Below are positions 25,301 through 33,168 of a stretch of DNA of 64,000 bases, one piece after another (position 1 is the first letter of the stretch; the number at the start of each line of letters is the position of its first letter). The translations under genes were made by a program, and so were the position numbers. The notes beneath the pieces are model-generated. The model was not told the origin of the DNA, made no database searches, and was given only the letters and a program-made list of their open reading frames with translations. The stretch spans positions 47,965,020 to 48,029,019 of the forward strand of contig OY282607.1 of NCBI GenBank assembly GCA_958298945.1. The letters are read 5' to 3'. This DNA comes from Atherix ibis (Eukaryota > Arthropoda > Insecta > Diptera > Athericidae).

Positions 25301-28300
25301 ACTTTTGCTCTACATGATGATATAGAAGACAAATCGCATACTAACAGAATCATCGAAGAACTAATGTTCCCAGTACCTATGAGTCTTCCTCCCAAAAATT
25401 TTAAGCCCTCGGAAATTAAATCTACTATTCTTCGCCTTCCCAATAAAAAAGCTCCTGGTTTTGATCTAATAACAGCTCCTATTCTGAAGCAAATTTCCCG
25501 AAAAGCTTTAGTTTTAATTACAAACATTTTTAATAGTATCCTGCGCTCAACCTATTTTCCCTTTCTATAGAAATTGTATGTCATTATACTGATTCCTAAA
25601 TAAAAAAAACCTCTTATCAGCCTCTTATCAAGTTTTGGTAAGATATTTGAAAAACTCCTATTAATACGACTCTACCCATTCCTAGTTAATGATAAAATTA
25701 TTCCTGATCACCAATTTGGCTTCCGGTCTGAACACTCCACTATCCAGCAATCCCATCACATTGTTGTTCATATTGCATCCTCTCTTGAGAGGAAAGAGTA
25801 TTGCCCAGGAGTATTTCTAGATATCTCCCAAGCTTTTGATCGTGTGTGGCATCCTGGACTCCTTTGGAAACTCAAGAGCTTTCTTTCTTCAACATACTAC
25901 CTTATCATAAATTCATATCTCTCCCAACGATATTTCCAAGTTGCAATTAACTCAGAATCCTCCGAAATATATCCTATTCTAGCCGAAGTCCCACAAGGCA
26001 GTATCCTTGATCCCATCTTATATAATATTTATACGCATGACATCCCAACTAATCCTAATACTATCATTGCTACTTATGGAGATACTTGCTACCCATTCAA
26101 ATAGTGACATAGCTTCGAACTTGCTACCCGGCCATACTTGCTACCCATTCAAATCCTGACATATCCACAACCTTCAATCTTGGTTTAAGAGATGGAGAGT
26201 GAAAGTAAATGAACAGAAGAGTGCTCACATTAGTTTCACACTTTGTCAAGGGAAACCTTAATAGCAACATGATACCGCAATATGATAAAGTGCGTTATTT
26301 GGGACTTTACCTGGACAAGATACTAACATGGAACCCACATACTAGATTAAAAAGAGCTGAAGGTAACAGACGTTACCTACAACTTCTTAGACTACTGGAC
26401 AAACACTCGAAACTAACAATTAAAAGTAAACTTCTAGTCTACAATACAATTATAAAACCAATTTGGACATATGGAATTGAACTTTGAGGTTCAACGAAAC
26501 GTTCCAATTCCTATCATGTCCAAGCCTTACAATCCAAGATCCTCCGTAAAATTGTTGATGCCCCCTTTTATGTTCGTCACACTGTCATACATCGTGACCT
26601 AAATGTTCCCTTTGTTCATGACCTGTGCATTCCCCGATATCAAAAATTTTACTCCCGTTTACCCTATCATCATAATCCACTTCTAAGAGAATTGTCTTGT
26701 ACAGCCCTCCTCGTAAACACTCATCGGAGACTTAAGAGACAATGGCCTAAAGATTTTCTAGAGGAATCTAACATCCGTTAGTTGGAGAAACGCCGATGGG
26801 TGTTTACTCCCACTTCATGATGCCCAAGATTGTTAATCGTATAGAAATACGAGCCTATCGACTAGTTCTTTAATCTAACAAAATGACTGTGCTCGTATTA
26901 GAGTTTTTAGCTAATATACCTTCCCGCTTAGGTAAACACAGTACTTTTTATCATAACTGCAATAGTTTGGTTGGTTTGCTAGTATACACCTTTTCCTTTA
27001 AGTACCACCATTTGAAGGAATTGGGATGGTTCAAATGATGGAATCGTGAGGGCTAGTTGATATCAACACTTCTTGACATTACTCGGCCGCTAAAAATTTC
27101 TATCAAAATTTGCATCGTAGCATGAGCTGTGTCTGATGTGGCACCGCCTTGTTGAAACCACATGTTTTGTAGGCCTAATTAATCCAATTCGGGCAGAAGA
27201 AAATTTTCGAGCATGCCCCGATAGCGGTCACAAGTAACTGTTAACGCATTACCTCCAGCATACCCAAAGAAATATTGCCCAATGATTCCTCCGGCCAAAA
27301 TGCCGCACCACACAGTTCCTCTACGAGGGTATAGTGGTCTTTGGTGTATCAGTTGAAGGTTTTCAGTGCCCCAATAGCGGCTATTCTGTTTATTAACATA
27401 GGCAGCCAAGTCGAAAAACTTATTTTTGCTAAAAATGGTGGCTGTGTCTGATGTGGCACCGCCTTGTTGAAACCACATGTTTTGTAGGCTTAATTAATCC
27501 AATTCGGGCAAAAGAAAATTTTCGAACATGTCCCGATAGCGGTCACAAGTAACTTTTACAGCATTACCTCCAGCATACCCAAAGAAATATTGCCCAATGA
27601 TTCCTCCGGCCAAAATGCCGCACCGCACAGTTCCTCTACGAGGGTATAGTGGTCTTTGGTGTATCAGTTGAGGGTTTTCAGTGCCCCAATAGCGGCTATT
27701 CTGTTTATTAACATAGGCAGCCAAGTCGAAAAACTTATTTTTGCTAAAAATGGTGGCTGTGTCTGATGTAGCACCGCCTTGTTGAAACCACATGTTTTGT
27801 TGTTTATACGGAGCTGTAATCCTCAAGCACTCCCGTTTTGCCGCCATTCATAGTCATGTGCCTGCAGCTGTTGTGTCAATTGAATTTTATATGTTAAAAT
27901 AAAATCTTATTTAAGAAATTTTAACAAACGTGATGGAGATATTCACCATTCTTTTGAACGGCGGCGATGAGAGGTACCCGGACATTTAGCAACACTCAAT
28001 CTTTTCAGGTGAACGTTCGCATAATTGTCGCTCAGTCTTCTCTTTATTTCCCAGTGTATGCACATTTTCAAAATTATTCATTACACGCTGAATGCGTAAT
28101 ACCAAAAAAGTTATGTAATTTGCTTCGCGTATCCAAAATTTATTATTTTAAATAAAATGTGTTAATAATTTCAAAATGTTGTTGTGTCGGTAGATGTTCC
28201 ATAATAAGTTTCTACTCTATACGACTGTCAAATGTCAACAAACAAATTTCATCCAAACCAAAGTGGCGACCAAACAAATTCGACCTGGAAAATTTGAAAT

Positions 28301-29371
28301 TTCGGCAACTTTAAAATTAGTTTTGGCAAATCTACCCAAACACTTGAGTACTTCTGCGAAAATGAGCTATGCAGCAAACGACTGAATACTGCTGGACTAG
28401 AAAACAATTCACCACCACCTTTTCACTTGACGGTTCTCGTACCAAATAACATCTATACTAAAACTATCTTATAGTAACTAAATATAAAAGAGAAAAGTTA
28501 ATAATACTAAAAATATGCACATTTATTTAAAATTTTGTGAGAGTTTTATTTATTTCAAATTGTATTATTTTCTTTAAAATTGCAATAGAAAAAATAATAA
28601 TTTAATGCTAAACTCATGCAAATCACCTTAATTACGATTCAGATATTTTAATTAATATTTGCAGATATGTTCATTAATTTTTATACTTAATTTAAGAGCT
28701 AAATAACCTAAGTATATGTATGTCAATACGATTACTACACAATAGTAGGAGTTTTTTTTTAAAGTTAAGCTTTACTATCTAATCAATATGATCGTATCAA
28801 AAATATATTTAATAAGGTAATTCGAATATTTAGTATTGATTCTGTTTAATGAAACAATTTCTTATGTCATATCAATCTTTAGGTAAAAATAAAATATTTT
28901 TTATACTCTGCAATGAATTATTGCAGTTTGTCTGAAAAACTAACCTTTTATTGCCCAAACATCACGTTGTAAAACCGCTGTTGCAATTTCTTTCAAATGC
29001 CTACTACAGTTTGTGCTAAGCTCATGTTCGTTAGCCAATTCGGTTAATCCAAAAATAATTGACGATCTTTTAAGGTACTCCTCGTTTGTGTTTGCGTATG
29101 CTCCATATTGTCGTCTTGAGTTTTTCCATTCTGCGACTGTATTGTATCGGTGCTCGACAACAGTTTTCGATTTCGATATTGGAACTGGTGGTGTCGTTAT
29201 TGTGGGATCATTCCGATTTCGGGGAATTGCGCAAAACTCTTCGCATGTTAAATTTGATTTTGCAATTGTCGGTGGTGCTATAATCGTTATGTTGGCATTT
29301 GCCAAACTGCCACGCAAACTTATCGAAATCGCCAACAGTCGCAGCAGAAGTATTGTAAACATCCTCATCAC
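10211..29371 (-). CDS. NRF-6-like acyltransferase (nose resistant to fluoxetine family), seven exons
   Basis: Joining exons 28945-29371, 12356-12594, 11648-12294, 11455-11574, 11143-11388, 10536-11079 and 10211-10336 gives one open frame of about 782 codons with GT-AG introns and matching phases throughout. Residues 1 to about 26 form a signal peptide. Residues about 60-240 are an NRF domain: CSRHLKEI, DSSGTKESG, SRHGCEAV, then GLCLPKSCS. A membrane span (VGAFLFFTIVMIVIALCY) and a polar N/K/S-rich loop follow. Then comes an acyltransferase-3 domain starting INGLRSVSCLWILIFHV, with LLVDVFFTISGFLLAY, HRYLRLAPLY, ACEMQFF, YAIYLLNPFV and a final FSLSFEIP helix. The family comprises multi-pass membrane proteins; worm NRF-6 affects drug sensitivity and lipid transport, while insect substrates are largely unknown. 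The gene looks intact. Its first intron is about 16.35 kb and full of transposons. Confidence 0.93.
10536..11079 (-). CDS. NRF-6-like gene, exon 6
   Basis: Starts after GAATAG with the end of a Lys codon, then NPGRAKKIF. It encodes several membrane spans, including RIMPYLMGVGTGW and LSYAIYLLNPFVIAMVF. It ends at LLL before a perfect GTAAGT donor at 10535. Reading through this donor would add about 35 non-hydrophobic residues that do not fit the family, so the intron is real. Confidence 0.92.
11143..11388 (-). CDS. NRF-6-like gene, exon 5
   Basis: Begins by completing the Arg of HRYLR, then LAPLYLVLTGLVE. It continues through KYWWRNIFFIQNF and TWSLACEMQFF to LFLYA. The donor is GTAATG and the following intron is only 63 bases. 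Confidence 0.92.
11455..11574 (-). CDS. NRF-6-like gene, exon 4
   Basis: A 120-base exon found by splice-site search. It runs from acceptor TTATAG to donor GTAAGC. It completes the Ser of SGFLLAY and continues to LLLHRYLR, both diagnostic blocks of the acyltransferase-3 family. Confidence 0.9.
11648..12294 (-). CDS. NRF-6-like gene, exon 3
   Basis: The acceptor is a T-run ending TTTTTAG and the donor is GTAAGC. It encodes the end of the NRF domain (GLCLPKSCS), the first membrane span, a polar loop, and the start of the acyltransferase domain with the conserved His in LWILIFHV and LLVDVFFTI. Confidence 0.93.
12356..12594 (-). CDS. NRF-6-like gene, exon 2
   Basis: Encodes the rest of the NRF domain core, from LDSSGTKESG to EIKFMSE. 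The acceptor is TTTACAG and the donor is GTAATT after a complete Glu codon (phase 0). The next exon resumes RIIHIGLCLPKSCS, which is in register with the family. Confidence 0.92.
12809..13428 (+). pseudogene. RTE leader protein region (frameshifted)
   Basis: Starts NNLIIHGVMETEKNYEEL and DKYYRLGRKHEKKK. It then shifts frame near 13000 and continues FTSYQKKVEILKN, TYITEDFSKETIELRK and KLIVKGK. These are the blocks seen at the N-terminus of RTE endonuclease-reverse transcriptase polyproteins in insects. It is Lys/Glu-rich and probably binds nucleic acid or forms a coiled coil. Confidence 0.7.
13565..14330 (+). pseudogene. RTE endonuclease domain (EEP family)
   Basis: FNIATLNTRSI opens the fold. 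The frame breaks at about 13740 and resumes with SIVQVYAPTEV, ILMGDFNSQIG (catalytic GDFN), RNEIDYILTN and STDHRMLRG (catalytic DH). All key acidic and His residues remain, but the reading frame is interrupted, so the copy is inactive. Confidence 0.82.
14408..15064 (+). pseudogene. RTE linker region between endonuclease and reverse transcriptase
   Basis: A Lys/Glu/Asn-rich helical stretch typical of the segment before the RT palm (EKKTGGVRIALKELRE, LKEEVEKAIKSQKRGKAPG). The KAPG(A) block marks the start of RT motif 0/1. It shifts frame near 14980 and is then cut by the mariner insertion at 15070. Confidence 0.72.
15070..16339 (+). mobile_element. Irritans-subfamily mariner, copy 2 (nested in the RTE)
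   Basis: Terminal repeats ACAGTTCGGCTGAAAAG and its complement are flanked by TA at 15068-15069 and 16340-16341. The RTE coding sequence resumes immediately after the right TA, with VIPHQWTT. At 1,270 bp it is essentially full length and keeps the leader with a TAGATGGCGCC motif at 15104-15114. Confidence 0.95.
15240..16272 (+). pseudogene. Irritans mariner transposase, copy 2
   Basis: Starts MDKDEFRVL and ends GNYVE. Three frame changes are visible against copy 3. One A is lost from an A-run near 15295, two bases are lost near 16034 (KTMVKR), and 11 bases are lost near 16150 (after KFKTD). The catalytic Asp triad (MDETW, HQDNAP, APSDFF) remains in the DNA, but the protein cannot be made in one piece. 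Confidence 0.92.
16340..17686 (+). pseudogene. RTE reverse transcriptase and C-terminus
   Basis: After the mariner the RT resumes with STIILLHKKG, NYRPISLMSNVYKIFSKIL, REQAGFRKDFSTIDHI and FVDYNKAFDS. A stop at 16662, an altered RQGDP block and a frameshift at about 16810 follow. The catalytic box RFADDLILI lies at about 16908-16934. The C-terminus contains the RTE-typical YGCQTWSLTK, LKWSWAGHM and RRWEDDI-like blocks and ends at 17686. Confidence 0.86.
17749..18020. other. Intronic AT-rich spacer
   Basis: Between the RTE tail and the R1/integrase mosaic. Nothing recognisable is seen. Confidence 0.35.
18020..18210 (-). mobile_element. R1-clade 3'-end scrap
   Basis: Repeats, with substitutions, part of the sequence at 18720-18900 that encodes the end of an R1-type polyprotein: GACAGCCTCCCAAGC, then GTTCAACATCAG. 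Too short and diverged to translate convincingly. Confidence 0.45.
18580..18715 (-). mobile_element. LTR-retrotransposon integrase-like scrap, copy 1
   Basis: Minus-strand translation gives SATKEAYLTL and DYCAVNGKL-like fragments. These are similar to the scrap at 19785-19890, where they are clearer. The fragment is consistent with the zinc-binding start of a Gypsy-type integrase. Confidence 0.4.
18720..19760 (-). pseudogene. R1-clade reverse transcriptase C-terminal half (relic)
   Basis: Reading the minus strand from 19745: ARIVIFADNVAVIVVAKS is the RT catalytic box with FADN in place of FADD. It is followed by HKIEAVLITGRKR, SLKYLRVIIDVSL, the block RRSALSVPYGFRTVSYEV, PIEILADERQ, and finally MLNSRTAWEAVEVFA near 18830. 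These are the thumb and C-terminal blocks of R1/TRAS-type elements. Frames change several times. It lies inside intron 1 of the NRF gene. Confidence 0.75.
19765..19910 (-). mobile_element. LTR-retrotransposon integrase-like scrap, copy 2
   Basis: Encodes YLALWDNLIIHNGLLCRKWE on the minus strand, resembling the segment 'WDxLxLxNGVLYRRWE' that starts Gypsy-type integrases. About 145 bp; no LTR is visible nearby. Confidence 0.5.
20326..20543 (-). other. Possible membrane-protein exon (unassigned)
   Basis: On the minus strand, after an acceptor-like ATGCCAG at about 20544, a frame encodes RSWCICLEFSLPLVILTLV, a second and third hydrophobic stretch (AVVYTLILTIVIDFVFIIL) and a short tail ending YYLKK before a stop. 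The pattern resembles the C-terminal half of a small tetraspan insect protein. The higher-coordinate side is transposon sequence, so any upstream exon is not visible. It could also be chance in AT-rich DNA. Confidence 0.3.
20530..21125 (+). mobile_element. DD41D-like (rosa-type) Tc1/mariner relic
   Basis: The plus strand encodes FVNEQNNR, NPQLIHQRPLYPRRVTLWC, GGNIGPYFFEDAVGM and DPENMWFQQYGTT (Asp of QQDG replaced by Tyr). Later come DIAEKTTEDCENIMKNVLKR and a GKYLTDGIFHT end. The same family is seen at 27.1-27.85 kb, 52.3-52.7 kb and 63-64 kb. Several stops and frameshifts are present. Confidence 0.72.
21201..22458 (-). mobile_element. Mariner family B, copy B
   Basis: Terminal repeats CGAGGGTCGGTCAATAAGTC and CAAGGGTCGTTCAATAAGTC (read inward) are flanked by TA on both sides. 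Length is 1,258 bp. It sits in intron 1 of the NRF gene in the same orientation as the gene. Confidence 0.93.
21264..22286 (-). pseudogene. Family B mariner transposase, copy B
   Basis: Starts MEKSEFRAVIKHLHLKG and runs to CIELNGK, where a small 3' deletion removes the usual GDYVE end. It shifts frame near 21960, where part of the LHEKLSV segment is deleted, and again near 21650. The first catalytic Asp is Asn (TVNETW); HQDNA and APSDYF are intact. Confidence 0.9.
22459..23339. other. Intronic AT-rich spacer
   Basis: No recognisable gene or repeat. It ends in A-rich tracts just before the jockey 5' end. Confidence 0.4.
23369..24488 (+). pseudogene. Jockey Gag-like ORF1 with zinc knuckles (frameshifted)
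   Basis: An N-terminal segment (SAGDDTDSTAS, RRPRRPKTSKR) is read in one frame up to 23563. The nucleocapsid-like part is in another frame from about 23844. It carries three cysteine knuckles at about 24149-24313: CYRCQECGHTKAYC (CX2CX4HX4C), CVKCAGEHLTREC (CX2CX3HX4C) and CVLCDGSHPANYKGC. A Gln-rich tail follows. ORF1 proteins of this type bind the element RNA and chaperone target-primed transcription. Confidence 0.85.
24680..25130 (+). pseudogene. Jockey ORF2 endonuclease domain (interrupted)
   Basis: LLTETHFTS contains the catalytic TE. GGTAILIRKSI and LNVASVY follow, then a stop at about 24954 in place of Arg. FLAGGDYNAIHSQWG corresponds to GGDFN. The C-terminal third of the domain, including the SDH motif, is deleted. 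Confidence 0.8.
25140..26780 (+). pseudogene. Jockey ORF2 reverse transcriptase (broken)
   Basis: Blocks KKAPGFDLITAPI, HQFGFRSEHST, VFLDISQAFDRVWHPG and VPQGSILDPILY are present. The catalytic box is destroyed: ATYGDTCYPF replaces ATYADDT at about 26068-26100, next to a local duplication. It continues with RYLGLYLDKILTWNPHTR and a thumb region with a stop at about 26486. Stops and short deletions occur near 25570-25640. Confidence 0.85.
27110..27850 (-). mobile_element. DD41D-like transposase relic with 315 bp tandem duplication
   Basis: The minus strand encodes FDLAAYVNKQNSRYWG, HQRPLYPRRGTV, GGIIGQYFFGYAGGNAV and NMWFQQGGATSDTA. The catalytic second Asp (QQDGA) is Gly in every unit. A 315 bp unit occurs at 27126-27440 and 27441-27755, with a third partial copy from 27756. 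The unit length is exactly 105 codons, so the frame is conserved apart from one stop (LPELD then stop) in each unit. Confidence 0.82.
27126..27850. repeat. Tandem repeat, 315 bp period, about 2.3 copies
   Basis: The landmark GCTGTGTCTGATGT recurs at 27126, 27441 and 27756, giving a constant 315 bp period. The units are nearly identical, which suggests a recent duplication. Confidence 0.88.
27851..28938. other. Intronic sequence next to exon 1
   Basis: The first half (to about 28400) is less AT-rich and may be the non-coding end of the DD41D-like element. The rest is AT-rich with no supported feature. Confidence 0.35.
28945..29371 (-). CDS. NRF-6-like gene, exon 1 (signal peptide and NRF N-terminus)
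   Basis: The start is the first of two adjacent ATGs at 29371, chosen because it leads straight into a hydrophobic signal peptide (FTILLLRLLAISISL). The exon encodes 142 codons plus one base and ends AAAG followed by the donor GTTAGT. The final residues, RDVWAIK, run directly into VLDSSGTKESG of exon 2, which is the conserved core of the NRF domain. This proves the link across the long intron. Confidence 0.92.
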
Positions 29372-29936
29372 AGATGCTGTTTTTGTCGTATCGATGATGA
29401 TGGATTTTAATTATATATATTGAATCCTATCAAATTAACATCATACTCAGAAAGTAGACAGTGACTCGTTTCAATGCCAGTGAAACTATTTGAAAAATCT
29501 ATACAATCAGAAAAAAATACAAACTATAATTATAAATATATTTTATCAAAATTCATCAATTAAAAATATAATATTTTTATAATGTATTTAAGATATATGA
29601 AAGCAAATTAATTATTGAATAATTTAATTTATCAAATTTAAATTATTTATTGGGGTTTTTTTTTTGACTGACTAAATATAAGCACTGAATTTTTTGATTA
29701 AGCATAAAAGTGAATATTAAACAAGTAAAATTTTCTAAAAAATGATTATTTTTGTATAACAAATTTTTTATTTAACTTCTTATTGATAGATTTAATTTTT
29801 TATTAGTAAATTCTACAGCTTTGTGTTCCCACATAAATTCTCGATAATATTTCAATTGGGAAATTCATGGTACATATTAATATATATTTTAATATATTTC
29901 CTTAAAAAAAAGTAAAATTATTGGCACTACAAATGG

Positions 29937-31070
29937 GTAAACCTCGGTTTTCCAATAGATGGCGCCAGTAGTAAATGCCGGTCAAAAATATAGCATCAGA
30001 TATATTTCAAATCGTAAGCTTAGGTACCTGTCAACAACTCTTATCATTACATTTGTAACATTTTATCGGCGTTATATATTTTTGTATGCGTTAAAATGTC
30101 GAAATTTGAGCCAAATAAGCGTCATTTACGGGAAGTAATTCGAAAAAAATTGCCGCTGGGTCACACCTAATGATTATAAAGTTTGTATTTGTTAGAAAAC
30201 GTGTCGCAAATGGGTCCAAATTAGGGACCGGGAAGACAAGAAGCATTTAGGACCAGTGAAAAGGCTTCAATGCGCCGAATTGGAGGCATTACTACATGAA
30301 GATCCATGTTAAATGCAACAAGAACTTAAAGATTCATTGGGCGTGACTCAATAAGCCATTTTCCATCATTTAAAAGCCTTGGGAATGATCCAAAAGCAGT
30401 GAAATTTTTAAGGGCAAACAGCTGCTCCAATAGTAAAAAAGGAAGGGTTTTCTACATCATATTATTACTGACGATGAAATGTATTTGGTGGGATTAGCTC
30501 GGCGTCATATATCATGAGATGTTGCGACTGGGTGAAATCATCGCATGAGCTCACTACCAAACACAACTGATGCATTTGAGCATTGAAGGAAAAACTGTCA
30601 CAATACAAGCAAAGATACTCAAAGTGACTTTGCTGTACGACAACGCTCAGCCACATGTTGCTAAGGTAGTTAAAACCTACCTGGAAACCCTGCCGCATCC
30701 GTCGTATTCTCCAGGCATCGCCACTTCCGACTACTACCTCTTTCGATCGATGACGCGTGGTCTGGCTGAGCAGCACTTCCGATCTTACGAAGAGAGCAAA
30801 AATTTTGTCGATTCGTGGATTGCCTCAAAAGACAAGCAGGTTTTTCGACATGGAGTCCATATGCTGCCAGAAATGAAGAGTATTTCATCAGAGCAGATAA
30901 GAAGGAACCTTATATACAGCCTCTTCTCTCCTCTTTGCCTTTGTAACGCAAACAAGATTTCCGTCAAGCGAAGGTTTTCAGAGATATATGTGAGCAGCCA
31001 AGCAGTACTAGAACTATTAAATGTAATTATATATTTTGGAACTGTTTAATACAATATAGACTTTTAAAAA
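29937..31070 (+). mobile_element. Mariner family G, copy 2
   Basis: Begins with a GGTAAACCTCGGTTTTCC-type end followed by TAGATGGCGCC at 29956-29966. The start codon (MSKFEPNKRHLREV) is at about 30096. The right end is uncertain. It lies about 560 bp upstream of the NRF gene start, in the opposite orientation. Confidence 0.8.
30096..30900 (+). pseudogene. Family G mariner transposase, copy 2 (decayed)
   Basis: MSKFEPNKRHLREV is the Mos1/cecropia-type N-terminus. An internal deletion removes the helix-turn-helix region. Traces of LGMIQKQ, RRHISYEML, LLYDNAQPHVAKVVKTYLETL, YSPGIATSDYYLFRSM and SWIASKDKQVFRHG follow. The element has a Tyr before DNA instead of His-Asp-Asn context, and many stops. 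Confidence 0.8.
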
Positions 31071-31689
31071 GTAGTCATTAAAATACCAATTATAGTTCTA
31101 GAAATAATGTATGTCAATAATAAATAAATTTTACGAATCTTTTGAATAATTATGTATCTTTATCACTATTTATATTTGATTATATCATATTAATAATTTA
31201 AAAATTTTATACAATACATTTTTTTCATATGTATAAATCAATTTTCCATTTAACAGGTGAAATTATTATTATTACTATTCGATACTATGAGACCATAAAT
31301 CATATTCGAAGATCAATAATACCCATTTTTAGATACATTTCGAGCAATCACTCAGTACTAAATAAAGCAGAATGTTAAACTGAATGGCATGCAAATGTTG
31401 AAGTACGAGTAGATTAAAGAAGAGAAACTGATTTATTTTTTTAGTAATAATAGTAGTATTGAATTACTATTCCAGAAAATAATAGTAATCAGTATCAACG
31501 AGCATACTTATATTAATTCTTAAGAATTAAGTCATTGTCATTTTACTAAGAATAAGAAAAAATAGAGCCCGATTTTAAGATTTCCAATTGTTTTGGTTGT
31601 CAAGAATAGTGACGACATCAAGAGATCAAATCAAGGGTGTTTCTATACTGTATTTTCATATTTGAAAAATAAGACTGAATATGTAATTA

Positions 31690-31890
31690 ACCTTACTAGA
31701 TGGGGTTCTACCAAGCCTTCCAATTCCCGTCGAATTCAAATCCTTTAGTCAATAATGCATCGTCACATGTATCAGGATCTTGAATTCTCTTATATCAGTA
31801 ATATGACTGTATCTCGTTATAAAACAACGTTCATGCTCATCCCCTTGTTCAGGAAGTATCCTCCACTTTCTTCCCTAGAAACACTTAAGC
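31690..31890 (+). mobile_element. Jockey 3' scrap (first family)
   Basis: A short piece matching the thumb and C-terminus of the element at 0.77-3.1 kb (GSTKPSNSRRIQ, then TVSRYKT). No complete domain remains. Confidence 0.6.
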
Positions 31891-32361
31891 TATCAATGGC
31901 CAATTGAAAGTTATTGGCCAACATATCAGGACTGTCTAAATTTCATAGTACACACATGTGTATTGCTATGAATTTAATATAAAAAAATGTCGAGTCGAAA
32001 ACTGGCAGATCAGTGAAATCTGCATTCATGTTACTATCGATTACCATGGAATAAGTGATTGGGTTTATTTGTTGATTTATGTTATGAAAAATTTCTTATA
32101 AAATTTCGAATCAAGAATGAAAAAAATCTATTGTTCACCATATATTTTAAAATTTTAAAAATTATCTCCCAGCAAATATTAAATGGAAGGTTACAAAAAT
32201 TTAATATTAAAATTAGTAGATAAAATTAAACTCATATTTGGATATTAAATTACACTAATTATTAAATATTTCGGAACAATCTCTGCTTTTATGTAAATAT
32301 ATTCGATTTTCGATTTTTTTTTGTGGCGTTATGTTGGTACTCATATCTTTCACTTATGCCA

Positions 32362-33168
32362 CGAGGTTCAGCCATTTTGAATGTTCAGTTAATTTTTGAC
32401 AGCTGCTTTGCTTGCACGTGTTTTGGCTTGTCTTCGATTTTTGCTCAATTTCGACCAAAAACAGCATCGTATTAACACTGCTAAGGAGCTGTTGGACCCT
32501 GTCTACGACGACCCAAATTTGCTTTAGACAGTTATAAATGGTGCCGAATTATGGGTTTATGGTTATGACGTGAAAACCAAAGCTCAATCATCCCAATGGA
32601 AGCTGCCGAACGAGCCAAATTCGGTCGAATGTAAATGTTTTGCTTACAGTTTTCTTCGATGGCAGGGGCGTGGTGCATCATGAGTTCTTGCCACAGGGTA
32701 GAACGGTCAATAAGGAATATTACCTGCACGTTATGCGCAAGTTGCGCAAAGCAATTCGCCAGAAACGCCCGGATTTGTGGAAGATTAAAAATTGACTTTT
32801 GCACCATGATAACGCCCTTGCTGACGCATCGTTGCTTGTGCGCGAATTTTTATCCAAAAATAATACACTAATAATGCCGCAGCCACCGTATTCCCCAGAT
32901 CTGGCCCCCTGTGACTTTTTCTTGTTTCCGAAACTGAAGAGCACCATGAAAGGACGACGCTACGCTACAATTGATGAGATAGAGACGGCATCGAAGGAGT
33001 AGCTGAACAAGATCACAAAAAATGATTTTTTGAAGTGCTTCGACGATTGGAAAAAAAGTTGGCACAAGTGTATAATATCTGTTGGTGATTATTTTGAAGG
33101 GGACAAAATAGATATTCATGAATAAATAAATAATTTTTGAAAATAAAATATTTTTTGAACAGGCCTCG
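32362..33168 (+). mobile_element. Mariner family M (MDQR type), copy 1, internally deleted
   Basis: The right end reads inward CGAGGCCTGTTCAAAAA and is next to TA. The left end starts at a remnant CGAGG joined directly to TTCAGCCATTTTGAATG. About 350 bp, covering the start codon and DNA-binding domain, are missing between CGATTTTTGC and TCAATTTCGAC. Confidence 0.85.
32442..33120 (+). pseudogene. Family M mariner transposase, copy 1
   Basis: Only the catalytic half survives: GYDVKTKAQSSQWK, EFLPQGRTVNKEYYL, LLHHDNALADASLLV (second Asp present) and PYSPDLAPCDFFLFPK (third Asp present). A stop replaces the first catalytic region near 32527, and several frameshifts follow. The C-terminus is GDYFEGDKI. 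Confidence 0.85.

Larger units (their letters stand above)
23340..26840 (+). mobile_element. Jockey-clade retrotransposon, second family, near full length
   Basis: Contains a Gag-like ORF with zinc knuckles, an EEP endonuclease and a reverse transcriptase in jockey order. It ends in a 3' UTR with GGTGTTTACTCCCACTTCAT, which is shared with the minus-strand copy at 36.4 kb and the scrap at 58.4 kb. It has an internal deletion between endonuclease and RT (about 25080-25140), and near 26090-26150 the phrase CTTGCTACCCATTCAAAT is repeated. Located in intron 1, opposite to the host gene. Confidence 0.85.
12595..28944 (-). other. Intron 1 of the NRF-6-like gene (16.35 kb, transposon-filled)
   Basis: The donor is GTTAGT at 28944 and the acceptor is TTTACAG at 12595-12601, both phase 1. 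Within it lie an RTE with a nested mariner, R1 and integrase relics, two DD41D-like relics, one family B mariner and one jockey element. The jockey and RTE run on the plus strand, opposite to the gene. Family B and the tandem DD41D-like relic run on the same strand as the gene. Confidence 0.88.
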
